Assembly (NCBI GenBank): GCA_963697285.1
Contig: CAVONI010000019.1
Location: forward strand, 31,613 to 95,612
Length of the DNA stretch: 64,000 bases
DNA from: JAEUQQ01 sp963697285
Lineage (GTDB): Bacteria > Acidobacteriota > Vicinamibacteria > Vicinamibacterales > JAFNAJ01
Direction of reading: 5' to 3'
Position numbers and translations under genes: made by a program. Positions 18,077 through 26,718 of the stretch are shown one piece after another. The notes below the pieces were generated by a model that was given only the letters and a program-made list of their open reading frames with translations, ran no database searches and had not been told where the DNA came from. The first letter of the stretch is position 1, and each line of letters starts with the position of its first letter.

Positions 18077-19363
18077 CTACCGGCCCACCGTCGCGCCCAC
18101 CGTCAGCGTGCGCGACGTGTACTGGTTGTACACGTCGTTCGACAGGTGTGACACGTAGTCGGCGCGCACGAGCAGGGCGACGTCCCACGCGCCCGTCCGC
18201 GCAGCGGCCACGGGAATGCTCGTCGCCAACTGCACGCGCGTCACGCGGTCGTGGCGCAGCGCCCCGTCGGGCCTGTAGTCGCCATCATCCGCATAGGCGG
18301 GCGTCATCCTGAACGGCTTGTCGAGATACGCGCCCGTCAGTTGCACATCCACCCGATTCGCAAAGATGTGCTTCAGCGTCAGCCGCACATCGGTCGCGTC
18401 GCTGGCAAACGGATCGTCATAGAGCCCATCCTCGAACAGTTCGACGGGAGTGGTGATCACCGCCGGCGGCAGCTCGCCGAACGTGGCGCGATGCATCACG
18501 TCGAGTGACACCGAGGTGCGCATGGCGAGCGACTGCGCGACGCGGCCGAACACCGTCACCAGGCGCGCCGTCACGGGGCCGGTCGCGCCTGCCATGTGCG
18601 CGCCGACCGTCGTCGACGGACGCAGCGACTGCGCGCCACCAGTCTGACCGTTGCCCATCGCCCCGCCCGCACCCATCCCATTGCCTGCCGGCGTCTCCGT
18701 GCCTGCCCCCGTCCAGCCAACGTCGACCCTCCCCGCCAGGGGATCGCTGCCCGCCGCAATCGCCCCGGCCCCATCCCCGCCCGCGTAGTGCTTCGCGCCC
18801 AGGGTGACCTCGCCGACCAGTGTCGTTCGCGAGGGGAGGTTCACAAGGCCGCTGACGAAGGCGTTCTGCTGGACGTGATCCAGCGACGCGATGTCGTCGA
18901 ACCGGCGGACGTCGACGCTGTAGCCTGCACGCACGGATGCCGTCGGACGAGGCGTGAAGGCGATGTTCGCGAACGCGCTGCCGGCCGTGACGTTGGCGGC
19001 GGTCCACGCGTCGCCGTTTCGCCGCAGCAGCCCCGACCCTCCGACGTAGATGGCCGAGCGGTCTTCAGACAGCGTCAGCGTCCAGGACCCGCCCGACGCC
19101 AGTTGCAGCGACGTCCAGTCGCCAGGCGTCGAATAGGTGAACAGGTCACTGCTGGCCCAGACGCGTCCACGGGCATCGGCGAACGCCTGGTCGATCGCGG
19201 CGGCCAGCACAGCACGACGCTCGTTGCTGTCGCCGCCTTGCGCCGTCCAGGCGTCGAGCGACTGCCCTACCGTGATGTCGACCTTCGGCTGCGCCGTCGC
19301 CAGTGCCGCGGTGGCGAACACGGCGACGACCGCCGTTCCGAGAACGTGCATGCGACGTGTCAT
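18077..19363 (-). CDS. Predicted outer-membrane beta-barrel protein
   Basis: A 428-residue exported protein of unknown function. It has a signal peptide (MTRRMHVLGTAVVAVFATAALATA), a short periplasmic part (VGQSLDAWTAQGGDSNERRAVLAAAIDQAF), and then many amphipathic strands such as SVRAGYSVDVRRF, RTTLVGEVTLGAKHY, VDVQLTGAYLDKPFRM and VALLVRADYVSHL. A Gly-rich stretch (GNGMGAGGAMGNGQTGG) interrupts the middle. It ends RTLTVGATVGR, so the usual C-terminal Phe is absent. It is third in the operon with the Gly-rich protein and the DUF4405 protein, only 12 bp after the latter, and is thus probably controlled by the sigma-54 promoter upstream. Confidence 0.65.
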   Translation of the reverse strand: MTRRMHVLGTAVVAVFATAALATAQPKVDITVGQSLDAWTAQGGDSNERRAVLAAAIDQAFADARGRVWASSDLFTYSTPGDWTSLQLASGGSWTLTLSEDRSAIYVGGSGLLRRNGDAWTAANVTAGSAFANIAFTPRPTASVRAGYSVDVRRFDDIASLDHVQQNAFVSGLVNLPSRTTLVGEVTLGAKHYAGGDGAGAIAAGSDPLAGRVDVGWTGAGTETPAGNGMGAGGAMGNGQTGGAQSLRPSTTVGAHMAGATGPVTARLVTVFGRVAQSLAMRTSVSLDVMHRATFGELPPAVITTPVELFEDGLYDDPFASDATDVRLTLKHIFANRVDVQLTGAYLDKPFRMTPAYADDGDYRPDGALRHDRVTRVQLATSIPVAAARTGAWDVALLVRADYVSHLSNDVYNQYTSRTLTVGATVGR

Positions 19364-19375
19364 GACAGGCCCCTC

Positions 19376-20227
19376 TCAGCGCACTGCCGACAGGTGCTCG
19401 ACGAGCGCCGGCGCGTGCGTGCCGTTCGCGGACGCAATCTCGCGCAGCAGTTGGTCGGGGTTGGCGGTGATGCCCTTGTCGTGAAGGGCCGCGACGGCCT
19501 TGTCGACGGGGATCCCGAACTCCTGCGCCACCACGGCGAGCGACTTGCGGCCCAGTCCACCGCCGCTGGCGAGCGCCATCGCGACGCTCTTCGACGCTGT
19601 CTCGTTGCTCATCCGGACGAGCGCGTAGACCTGGCGCGGAGTCGTGTCCTTCTGCGCGGCAAGCTCCGCGAGGGTGCGCTCGAGCGTCGCGTCGTAGCCG
19701 GCCGACCGCAGGCGCGAGACGGCGCCGTCTGCCGGCGCCTCGGCGATCTTCGCCGCCTCGGCAACCGTCTTCAGCTCGATGTGCGGCACGGGCGGCTCGG
19801 TGTCGTTGGTGGCCCACGACTCGGCAATCTGTTCGCGCCACTCTGACACGAGCGACACGGGCGCGACGTTGCCCAGCGACAGCACGACGAGCGCGACGCT
19901 GCCGAGCGCGGCGAATGCCAGCTCACGCGGCCGCGACACCCCGGCATGCATGCGCGAGCGGAGGTAGTTCATGAACGCACGCCAGTTGAAGAACAGGTGC
20001 CAGGCAGCCATCGCGATGAACAGGAAGCCGAAGACCATGTGGACCGACTGCCAGTTGGCCTTCGTCATCCCGACGAGCGTCCAGCCGCTCCAGTTCGCGA
20101 TGCGCCCGGGAGGGCTGACGTAGAGTCCGATTCCCGTGAGGGCAATCACGAGGAAGGCGAAGGTGATGACCAGGCTCGCGAAGGCGCGCCAGTGGAAGGG
20201 ACGGGACGAGGAGGTGGTGTTCGACAT
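19376..20227 (-). CDS. DUF4405-type membrane protein
   Basis: A 283-residue inner-membrane protein. The N-terminal half has about four membrane spans. Histidines placed like haem ligands occur in WQSVHMVFGFLFIAMAAWHL and are followed by FFNWRAFMNYLRSR, the pattern of DUF4405, a family related to b-type cytochrome membrane anchors. A long soluble C-terminal part (about residues 125-283) is rich in Ala, Glu and Lys with repeated short helical units (IPVDKAVAALHDKGI), probably periplasmic. ATG 20227 starts the hydrophobic domain; the longer open frame upstream is low-complexity and not coding. It lies 121 bp after the Gly-rich gene. An electron-transfer role is an inference from family. Confidence 0.72.
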   Translation of the reverse strand: MSNTTSSSRPFHWRAFASLVITFAFLVIALTGIGLYVSPPGRIANWSGWTLVGMTKANWQSVHMVFGFLFIAMAAWHLFFNWRAFMNYLRSRMHAGVSRPRELAFAALGSVALVVLSLGNVAPVSLVSEWREQIAESWATNDTEPPVPHIELKTVAEAAKIAEAPADGAVSRLRSAGYDATLERTLAELAAQKDTTPRQVYALVRMSNETASKSVAMALASGGGLGRKSLAVVAQEFGIPVDKAVAALHDKGITANPDQLLREIASANGTHAPALVEHLSAVR

Positions 20228-20348
20228 GATGACGCTCGAGGATGGAGGGTTGAGGGTTGGGCGCGGGACGGCGTGCGGTTGAGGGACCGCGGGTCGGGAT
20301 GATCGCCGTGGGCGGAGCACCGACGTGCCCCGCCCGCGGCGAGTGTGG

Positions 20349-20690
20349 CTACTGGCGCCGTCCGCGGCGCATCTGGCCGCCGCCGCCGGTGCAGGTGCCG
20401 GTGCAGACGCCGGTGCCGTTGCCAGGGCCGTAGCCGCTGCCGTCACGGGGACCGACGCCCTTGTTGCCGGTGCCGTCGCCGGGGCCGTAGCCCTTGCCGG
20501 CGCGCTGGCCACGCCCGGCGTTGCCGCCGGCCTGGTAGAGGTCGCAGATGCCGTCGCCGTTGGCGTCGACAAAGGCGGCGCCCGCCCCGGCCGGCTTGCC
20601 GGTGGCCGAACCAGGCGCGGGCGGCGTCTGGGCATAGGCGAACGAGGAGACGAGGAAGAGGAAGGCGAGAACGAACAGGATGCGCTTCAT
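20349..20690 (-). CDS. Small secreted Gly-rich protein with a calcium-loop motif
   Basis: A 113-residue protein with signal peptide MKRILFVLAFLFLVSSFAYA. The mature part contains FVDANGDGICDLYQ, an Asp-rich loop like those of EF-hand or thrombospondin-type repeats, and then a Gly-rich tail with short repeats (GYGPGDGTGNKGVGPRDG, GYGPGNGTG). It has a CTGTC cysteine pair and ends in GQMRRGRRQ. GGAGG is five bases before ATG 20690. It is first in an operon with the DUF4405 protein and a barrel. Its promoter region carries a near-perfect sigma-54 site. Function unknown; metal or calcium binding is a guess from the loop. Confidence 0.75.
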   Translation of the reverse strand: MKRILFVLAFLFLVSSFAYAQTPPAPGSATGKPAGAGAAFVDANGDGICDLYQAGGNAGRGQRAGKGYGPGDGTGNKGVGPRDGSGYGPGNGTGVCTGTCTGGGGQMRRGRRQ

Positions 20691-20789
20691 GGTGACCTCC
20701 GTTCCGCCCTCGCGGCGTGCCGCTCGGCGGATTCGGGACTTCGTGTGTCGGCGTCGGCGTCGTTGCCGCTGCCCGATGCCCCTTGCCAG

Positions 20790-20806
20790 AGCATCAGTCG
20801 TGCCAG
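20790..20806 (-). promoter_or_regulatory. Sigma-54 (-24/-12) promoter
   Basis: Reads CTGGCACGACTGATGCT on the minus strand against the consensus YTGGCACGRNNNTTGCW, with a single mismatch in the -12 element. Transcription would start near 20780, about 90 bases before the Gly-rich protein start. The adjacent regulator is an NtrC-type activator with the sigma-54-contact GAFTGA motif, so the assignment is consistent. Confidence 0.7.
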
Positions 20807-20907
20807 TCGTGGCGACGTCGCCACAGGACACACATCTGCGCCTTCAGGCCTGTTTTCGCGCATTCTTCTGCGTGCGCCGGGGATGGGGGTGCGGCGCTCG
20901 ACGGAAC

Positions 20908-20926
20908 GGTCGATTGGAGATCGACC
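20908..20926. promoter_or_regulatory. Candidate enhancer site for the NtrC-type regulator
   Basis: A perfect inverted repeat GGTCGAT-TGGAG-ATCGACC. A third GGTCGA half-site lies ten bases on (from 20931). The site is about 130 bp upstream of the inferred start at 20780, a usual distance for sigma-54 activator sites. A second perfect palindrome, GTGGCGACGTCGCCAC (20809-20824), abuts the promoter. Which of them the regulator binds is not known. Confidence 0.4.
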
Positions 20927-20960
20927 AAATGGTCGAGGGGGGGGGGTCAGGCCGATTCGA

Positions 20961-22361
20961 TCACGTCTCGGGCTGCGCAGGGGTGCGGCCCCTACGGAGC
21001 TTGTAGCGGAGGTGGCGCTCGCTCATGCCGAGGGCGCGGGCGGCGCGGGTCTGTACACCGTCGGCCTGGGCCATCGCCTGGTCGATCAGGCGGCGCTCGA
21101 ACGCGGCGACGCGCTCGACGAACGGCAACCCCGCATCGTCGGCCAGGGTGTCGGCGGATCCGGCGGCTGGACGCTGCTCGCTCGCGAGCCCCCGCACGTG
21201 CGGGGGGAGGTCGGCCACGGTGACCATCGGGCCGCGGGCCAGGACGAGGGCCCGGTGGATGGTGTTCTCGAGCTCGCGCACGTTGCCTGGCCAGGGCGCA
21301 CGCACCAGGGCCTCCATCGCCTCGCGCGAGCACGACAGCGCGGCGCCGGGGCGCTCGCTCGCGAAGCGCTCGAGGAACACGTCGACGAGCGAGGGAATGT
21401 CCTCACGGCGGTCGCGCAGCGGCGGCAGGTGGATCGTGACCACGTCGAGCCGGTAGTACAGGTCCTCGCGGAACTCGCCGCTCCGCACCATCGCATCGAG
21501 ATCGCGGTTCGTCGCGGCAATCACGCGCACGTCGACGTTGATCGCGCGCGTGCCGCCGAGCCGCTCGATGCGATGCTCCTGCAGCACGCGCAGGAGCTTG
21601 ACCTGCGCGGCGCGGGGCAGGTCGCCAATCTCGTCGAGCAGCAGCGTGCCGCCGTCTGCCTGCTCGAACCGGCCGCGGAGTTCGCGATCGGCGCCGGTGA
21701 ACGCGCCGCGCTCGTGCCCGAACAGCTCCGACTCGATGAGGGTGTCTGGCAAGGCGGCCACGTTGACCGCCACGAAGGGCTTCGCGGCCCGCGGGCTGGC
21801 GTAGTGCACGGCCCTCGCGAGCACTTCCTTGCCGGTGCCGCTCTCGCCCCGGATGAGGATCGTCGCGCGGCTCGCGGCGGCGCGCGCCGCGGTGTTGATC
21901 GCCTCGGCCATCCGCGCGTTCTGCGTGTCGAGCCCGTGCAACTGGTACCGTGACTCGAGCTGCCGCTTCAGTTCGCGATTCTCGGAGACGAGCACGCGTC
22001 GCTCGATGGCACGCGCGGCGATGACGTCGACTTCGTCGAGATCGATGGGCTTGGTCACGTAATCGACCGCGCCGCGTTTCATGGCGTCGACCGCGTTGGC
22101 CACGGTGCCGAACGCCGTCATGACGACCACGGCCGTATCGGGCGCGTCGTGCTTGACGGCATCGAGCACGTCGAGGCCGGTGCCGTCGGGCATGCGCATG
22201 TCGGTGATCACGAGATCGAACGTCTCGCGGACGAGATGCTCGCGCGCGGCGTCGACACCCGCAGCCAGCGTGACATCGTAGCCGCGCTTCGTGAAGAAGC
22301 CAGACAGCACCGTCCGTTGCGCCACTTCATCGTCAACCAGGAGGATGCGGTAGGTGCTCAT
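20961..22361 (-). CDS. Sigma-54-dependent response regulator, NtrC family
   Basis: A 466-residue activator. The receiver domain has VITDMRMPDGTG (phospho-acceptor Asp near 54) and VTKPID. The AAA+ domain has GESGTGKE (Walker A), FGHERGAFTGAD (sigma-54 contact loop), LLDEIGDLP (Walker B) and WPGNVRELEN. The C-terminal Fis-type helix-turn-helix is TRAARALGMSERHLRYKLRR. It overlaps the kinase gene by ATGA. The last dozen codons after the recognition helix are made of a family-C palindrome (20977-21002), so the C-terminus may have been extended or replaced by repeat insertion. The likely target is the adjacent operon reading away from it at 20690. Confidence 0.93.
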   Translation of the reverse strand: MSTYRILLVDDEVAQRTVLSGFFTKRGYDVTLAAGVDAAREHLVRETFDLVITDMRMPDGTGLDVLDAVKHDAPDTAVVVMTAFGTVANAVDAMKRGAVDYVTKPIDLDEVDVIAARAIERRVLVSENRELKRQLESRYQLHGLDTQNARMAEAINTAARAAASRATILIRGESGTGKEVLARAVHYASPRAAKPFVAVNVAALPDTLIESELFGHERGAFTGADRELRGRFEQADGGTLLLDEIGDLPRAAQVKLLRVLQEHRIERLGGTRAINVDVRVIAATNRDLDAMVRSGEFREDLYYRLDVVTIHLPPLRDRREDIPSLVDVFLERFASERPGAALSCSREAMEALVRAPWPGNVRELENTIHRALVLARGPMVTVADLPPHVRGLASEQRPAAGSADTLADDAGLPFVERVAAFERRLIDQAMAQADGVQTRAARALGMSERHLRYKLRRGRTPAQPET

Positions 22362-24106
22362 GCCATCACCGGTGCCGGAGTGGACTTTGGCCAGCGCACC
22401 GACATGACGGTGCCGGGGCCAGGCTGACGGTCAGACACGTCGATGCGCCCGCCATGTGCCGTCACGATCTGATGAGCGACCGCGAGGCCAACGCCCGTGC
22501 CGTCGCGCTTGGTCGTGAAGTAGAGGTCGAAGATCCGTGACTTCGCCCCATCGGGGATGCCGGGGCCGTCATCCTGAACCTCCACGACCACGTCGGTGCC
22601 GAGGAGGGATCCCCTGACCCACACGTGTCCGCCCGGTGGCGCGGCATCGATCGCGTTGCGCACCAGGTTGTCGACCACCTGCTGCATCTGGTCGGCGTCC
22701 ATCGAGACGATGGCGTCGGTCACGACGACGGGCATCAGCGAGACATCGTGCGACTCGGCGCGGGCGCGCTGGGCATTCACGGCGGCCGAGAGCCACGCCG
22801 CGAGATCGACGTCGCGCGACACGAGGCGCGGTGGCCGCGCGTACTCGAGGAACTGGCGGATCTTGAGGTCGAGTCGCTGCGACTCGCTGCGGATGATGTC
22901 GAGCAGTGCGCCGGCGTCCTCGTCGCGCGCGAGCACGTCGCCGCATTCACGACGGAGCCGCTGGGCACTCATCGCGATGGCGTTCAGCGGGTTGCGGATC
23001 TCGTGGGCCACCGTCGACGACAGTTCGCCCATCGCCGCAAGGCGATCGCGACGCTGCAACGCCTCGCGTGCGCGGGCATGGGCTTCGGCGAGCGCGCCGT
23101 AGTCGCGCTGCAGCCAGACCAGGCCCAGCGCGAGGGCGCCAACCGCGATGGCGGCCGCCAGCGACAGGATGCTGCGCCACAACGTCCGGCGTGCGATCTC
23201 GTCGAGACCGTCGAGGCGCATCCCGATGCGCAGGCGCGCCGGCTGGCCATCGCCGAACGGCACGGGACCTCCGAGTTCCAGGATGGGGCGGCCATCGAGG
23301 TCATGCTGATGCTCGCGCACTGCCGTGTCGGATGCTGCGAGTGGCTCGTCGACAACGGCGTCTGGCAACGTCGCACCCTGGACTGTCTGCGTGCCGCCGT
23401 GGTCGAGGATCACGTAGGCGACATCTGGCGTCGAGGCGATGACGTCGGCCAGGAGGGCATCGAGCGACGCCTGGCGTTCAAGCGCGGCAACGTCGGTGGC
23501 GTCCACGCTGATGAGTACCGCGCCGCCGTTCGCCCGGCGCGCGCCCACTGCAAGCCGCGCCAATCCGCCGCGCCGTCCCGCATGCAGATCGGTGACGGCC
23601 TCGGGCTCCTTCCCTGCGATGAGGCGTTCGATCAGCTGGTTCGCGCCCGGTCCGATGCCGGCGCCGGGTGCATTGCGCCATCCGCCGCCGTCGCCCGTGC
23701 CGCGCGCCATGACGAAGTGCTCACGTTCGCCAGACGGGCCGAGCACGGTGACGCGGAACAGTTTGTGGAGCTCGACGATCGGCACGAGGCGCTCCGCGGT
23801 CAGCGGCTCCCTCGCATCGAGTGCGACGAGCAGGCGCGCATTGTCGAGCAGTCGCGCCGTGAGCGCGTCGCGCGTCTGGGTGGCCGCGGCCTGGTTCGAC
23901 CGCGCTGCGGCGGCCACGACGGCCCTCAGCGCCGAGGCGTGGGTGCGGGCAAGCGTGAGCAGATCGCGTCGGGCGGTGGCGTATTCGAGCCAGCCGACAC
24001 CCAGGAGCGTCGCGCCGAGCGCCACGCTGACGGCCAGGGCCGCCGCGGGCGAGGCGAGCAGCCGAAACAGGCGGGTACGGCGCGGATACGCGGGCGACGA
24101 TGCCAC
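22358..24106 (-). CDS. Membrane sensor histidine kinase
   Basis: A 582-residue kinase. A membrane span near residues 15-35 and another near 295-320 flank a large periplasmic sensor of about 260 residues. The H-box AHEIRNPLNAIAMSAQRLR has its His near 367. The N-box is NLVRNAIDAAPPGG, then VQDDGPGIPDGAKSRIFDLYFTTKRDGTGVGLAV. The layout (two spans, periplasmic sensor, NtrC-type partner) resembles ZraS/HydH-type kinases. It phosphorylates the regulator encoded next (overlapping ATGA). The signal is unknown. A family-A pair precedes the gene. Confidence 0.92.
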   Translation of the reverse strand: MASSPAYPRRTRLFRLLASPAAALAVSVALGATLLGVGWLEYATARRDLLTLARTHASALRAVVAAAARSNQAAATQTRDALTARLLDNARLLVALDAREPLTAERLVPIVELHKLFRVTVLGPSGEREHFVMARGTGDGGGWRNAPGAGIGPGANQLIERLIAGKEPEAVTDLHAGRRGGLARLAVGARRANGGAVLISVDATDVAALERQASLDALLADVIASTPDVAYVILDHGGTQTVQGATLPDAVVDEPLAASDTAVREHQHDLDGRPILELGGPVPFGDGQPARLRIGMRLDGLDEIARRTLWRSILSLAAAIAVGALALGLVWLQRDYGALAEAHARAREALQRRDRLAAMGELSSTVAHEIRNPLNAIAMSAQRLRRECGDVLARDEDAGALLDIIRSESQRLDLKIRQFLEYARPPRLVSRDVDLAAWLSAAVNAQRARAESHDVSLMPVVVTDAIVSMDADQMQQVVDNLVRNAIDAAPPGGHVWVRGSLLGTDVVVEVQDDGPGIPDGAKSRIFDLYFTTKRDGTGVGLAVAHQIVTAHGGRIDVSDRQPGPGTVMSVRWPKSTPAPVMA

Positions 24107-24132
24107 GTGACCAGAGATGCAATTACCGCGAA

Positions 24133-24226
24133 GGGGTCACGTCTTTCATTGCTGCATTTTTCAAGACCTGGCACCTTCGTGAAGGGGTCAGGTCTTGAGA
24201 AATGCTGGAATGAAAGATGTGACCCC
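24133..24226. repeat. Family-A palindromes, inverted pair (copies 4 and 5)
   Basis: Two 43-bp elements, 24133-24175 and 24184-24226, in opposite orientation and eight bases apart. Together they could form one very long hairpin. The pair sits between the kinase start and the glpF stop and may act as a transcript end or stabiliser for glpF (inference). Confidence 0.8.
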
Positions 24227-24231
24227 TCCGG

Positions 24232-24999
24232 TCAGTGCTTGCCGAGGCAGAGGTCGTAGATCCAGCCACCGAGGGTGCCGCCGACAATGGGCGCCACGAT
24301 CGGCACCCACCACCAGGCATTGCCGGCACGGAACACCTCGCCGCCCCACCCGGCAATGGACGTGAACAGCCGCGGCCCGAAGTCGCGCGCAGGATTGATC
24401 GCGTAGCCGCTGTTGACGCCGAACGACATCCCGATGCCCACGACGAGCAGACCCACGACGATGGGTCCAAGGCCCGAGGGCACCCCGTGCCGCTTGTCGA
24501 TGATCCCGAAGATGACGCCCACGAGGATCGCGGTGCCCACGACCTGATCGATGAAGCCCCCGGGGAACGTGCTCAGGTACGGCTTGGGATAGGTCGCGAA
24601 GATGCCCGCCGTCCCCTGCGGCCCCAGCACCTGCCGCACGCCGCCGTCCAGTGCGGCGAACGCCTCGTGGTAGGTCACGTAGACGATCAGCGCCCCGACG
24701 AACGCCCCGGCAATCTGCGCCACGGAGTACGGCAACACCTTCCGCCACGGGAAGTCACGATGCACGGCGAGCGCAATCGACACCGCCGGGTTCAGGTGGG
24801 CCCCCGACACCCCTGCCGACACGTAACACCCCATCACCACACCCAGCCCCCACGCGATGTTGATCGTCACCTGGTTGCCCGCCGCACCACTGCTGAGGAC
24901 GGTCTGCGCCACGACGCCCGCCCCGAACAGGATGAGCACACACGTGCCCAGAAACTCGGCGAGCACTTCCCGGGTCAACGCCTTCGACTCTGTCGTCAT
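24232..24999 (-). CDS. glpF: Glycerol facilitator (aquaglyceroporin)
   Basis: A 255-residue MIP-family channel with six spans and two pore half-helices: SGAHLNPAVSIA and GYAINPARDFGPR. The Asp directly after the second NPAR marks the glycerol-conducting GlpF branch and not water-only aquaporins. It passes glycerol into the cytoplasm for the divergently encoded glycerol kinase (217 bp apart). That gap holds a candidate shared operator at 25109-25134. Confidence 0.92.
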   Translation of the reverse strand: MTTESKALTREVLAEFLGTCVLILFGAGVVAQTVLSSGAAGNQVTINIAWGLGVVMGCYVSAGVSGAHLNPAVSIALAVHRDFPWRKVLPYSVAQIAGAFVGALIVYVTYHEAFAALDGGVRQVLGPQGTAGIFATYPKPYLSTFPGGFIDQVVGTAILVGVIFGIIDKRHGVPSGLGPIVVGLLVVGIGMSFGVNSGYAINPARDFGPRLFTSIAGWGGEVFRAGNAWWWVPIVAPIVGGTLGGWIYDLCLGKH

Positions 25000-25108
25000 G
25001 CCTTGCTCCTCTGATCGCTCCCTCGTGGGAGGCGACGGGTGTCACGTCTGCGGCACACGTGGAATCTGCGCGCACGGATGCCGGCGGCGGCGCGGAGTAT
25101 ATCGCACT

Positions 25109-25134
25109 GAAAGTGGCGTCATGTCACCGCTTTC
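25109..25134. promoter_or_regulatory. Candidate operator between glpF and glpK
   Basis: An imperfect 26-bp palindrome with arms GAAAG and CTTTC and further matches inside (GTGGCGTC against GTCACCGC). It overlaps the -35 region of a weak glpK promoter (TTTCGT at 25131, 17-bp spacer, TAGACT at 25154). The position suits a GlpR-type repressor, but no regulator gene is in the window. Confidence 0.35.
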
Positions 25135-25215
25135 GTCTGTCACGCGACCGCGATAGACTCACGCGAGGTTCTGCACGATCGCTCCCACGTCAGTGGATGC
25201 CCCCAGGAGTACCCG

Positions 25216-26718
25216 GTGAAGTACATACTCGCCCTCGATCAAGGCACGACCAGCTCGCGCGCCATCCTCTTCGATCACGCCGGCGCCATCGCCGGGGTCG
25301 CCCAGAAGGAGTTCGAACAGATCTTCCCGAAGCCTGGCTGGGTCGAACACGATCCGCAGGACATCTGGGCCACGCAGATCGCCGTGGCGACCGAGGCACT
25401 CGGCCGCGCACACCTCCGGCCGCGCGACATCGCGGCGATCGGCATCACGAACCAGCGCGAGACGACGGTGGTCTGGGATCGTGAGACGGGCCAGCCGATC
25501 TACAACGCGATCGTCTGGCAGGATCGGCGCACCGCAGAGTTCTGCGACCGCCTCCGCGCCGGCGGACACGACACGTTCATCCGCGATCGCACGGGCCTCG
25601 TCCTCGACGCGTATTTCTCGGGCAGCAAGGTCCGGTGGATCCTCGACAACGTCGAGGGTGCCCGCGCGAAGGCCAACGCGGGCACGCTGGCCTTCGGCAC
25701 GATCGACACGTGGCTGGTCTGGAAGCTGACGAGCGGCACGACACACATCACCGACGTCAGCAACGCATCGCGGACGTTGCTGTTCAACATCCACACGCTG
25801 CAATGGGATGACGACCTCCTGCGCCTGTTCGACATTCCCGCCAGCATGCTGCCGGAGGTGAAGGCCTCCAGCGAGGTCTACGGGCGCGTCTCGACGTCGC
25901 TCGGCATGGCCGACGTGCCGGTGGCGGGGATCGCCGGCGATCAGCAGGCGGCGTTGTTCGGGCAGATGTGCGTGGCGCCGGGGATGACGAAGAACACCTA
26001 CGGCACCGGATGCTTCCTGCTGCAGAACACGGGGACCACGCCCGTGACGTCGCAGAACCGCCTGGTGTCGACCGTGGCGTGGCAGGTGAACGGACGCACC
26101 GAGTACGCCCTCGAGGGCAGCGTGTTCATCGGCGGCGCCGTGGTGCAGTGGCTGCGCGACGGGCTCGGGATCATCCGGCACTCGAAGGACGTCGAGGCGC
26201 TGGTCGCCTCGGTCGCCGACAACGGCGGCGTCTACCTCGTGCCCGCGTTCGCGGGGCTCGGGGCCCCGCACTGGGATCCGTACGCGCGCGGCACCATCGT
26301 CGGCATCACGCGCGGCACGACGGCTGCGCACATCGCCCGCGCGGCCATCGAGAGCATCGCCTACCAGGTCGCCGACCTGCTCGATGCGGTGCACGGCGAC
26401 TCGGGCATCTCGCTCCACGAACTCCGTGTCGACGGCGGCGCCGCCGGCAACGACGCGCTGATGCAGTTCCAGGCCGACGTGCTCGGCGCAGCCGTGGTGC
26501 GTCCGGCGGTCACCGAGACCACGGCGCTCGGCGCGGCGTACCTCGCCGGCCTCGCGGTCGGCTTCTGGGAATCGGTGGACGAGATCTCGGGCCAGTGGAT
26601 CATCGACCGGCGCTTCGAGCCACGCATGCCCGCAGCAGACGCGGCCCGCCTGCGTGACCGGTGGCAGGAGGCGTTGCGACGATCGCAGGGATGGATCCCC
26701 GCCACGGAGCGGCCATGA
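25216..26718 (+). CDS. glpK: Glycerol kinase
   Basis: A 500-residue FGGY kinase that converts glycerol and ATP to glycerol 3-phosphate. Signatures are ALDQGTTSSRAILFD (ATP site), AIGITNQRETTVVWD, WQDRRT, GIAGDQQAALFGQ, TYGTGCFLL and the second nucleotide loop VDGGAAGNDALMQFQAD. The start is GTG 25216 with AGGAG six bases upstream. Length is normal. Its stop overlaps the glpD start (ATGA), so the two are translationally coupled. It works with glpF, glpT and glpQ in this window. Confidence 0.95.
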   Translation: MKYILALDQGTTSSRAILFDHAGAIAGVAQKEFEQIFPKPGWVEHDPQDIWATQIAVATEALGRAHLRPRDIAAIGITNQRETTVVWDRETGQPIYNAIVWQDRRTAEFCDRLRAGGHDTFIRDRTGLVLDAYFSGSKVRWILDNVEGARAKANAGTLAFGTIDTWLVWKLTSGTTHITDVSNASRTLLFNIHTLQWDDDLLRLFDIPASMLPEVKASSEVYGRVSTSLGMADVPVAGIAGDQQAALFGQMCVAPGMTKNTYGTGCFLLQNTGTTPVTSQNRLVSTVAWQVNGRTEYALEGSVFIGGAVVQWLRDGLGIIRHSKDVEALVASVADNGGVYLVPAFAGLGAPHWDPYARGTIVGITRGTTAAHIARAAIESIAYQVADLLDAVHGDSGISLHELRVDGGAAGNDALMQFQADVLGAAVVRPAVTETTALGAAYLAGLAVGFWESVDEISGQWIIDRRFEPRMPAADAARLRDRWQEALRRSQGWIPATERP

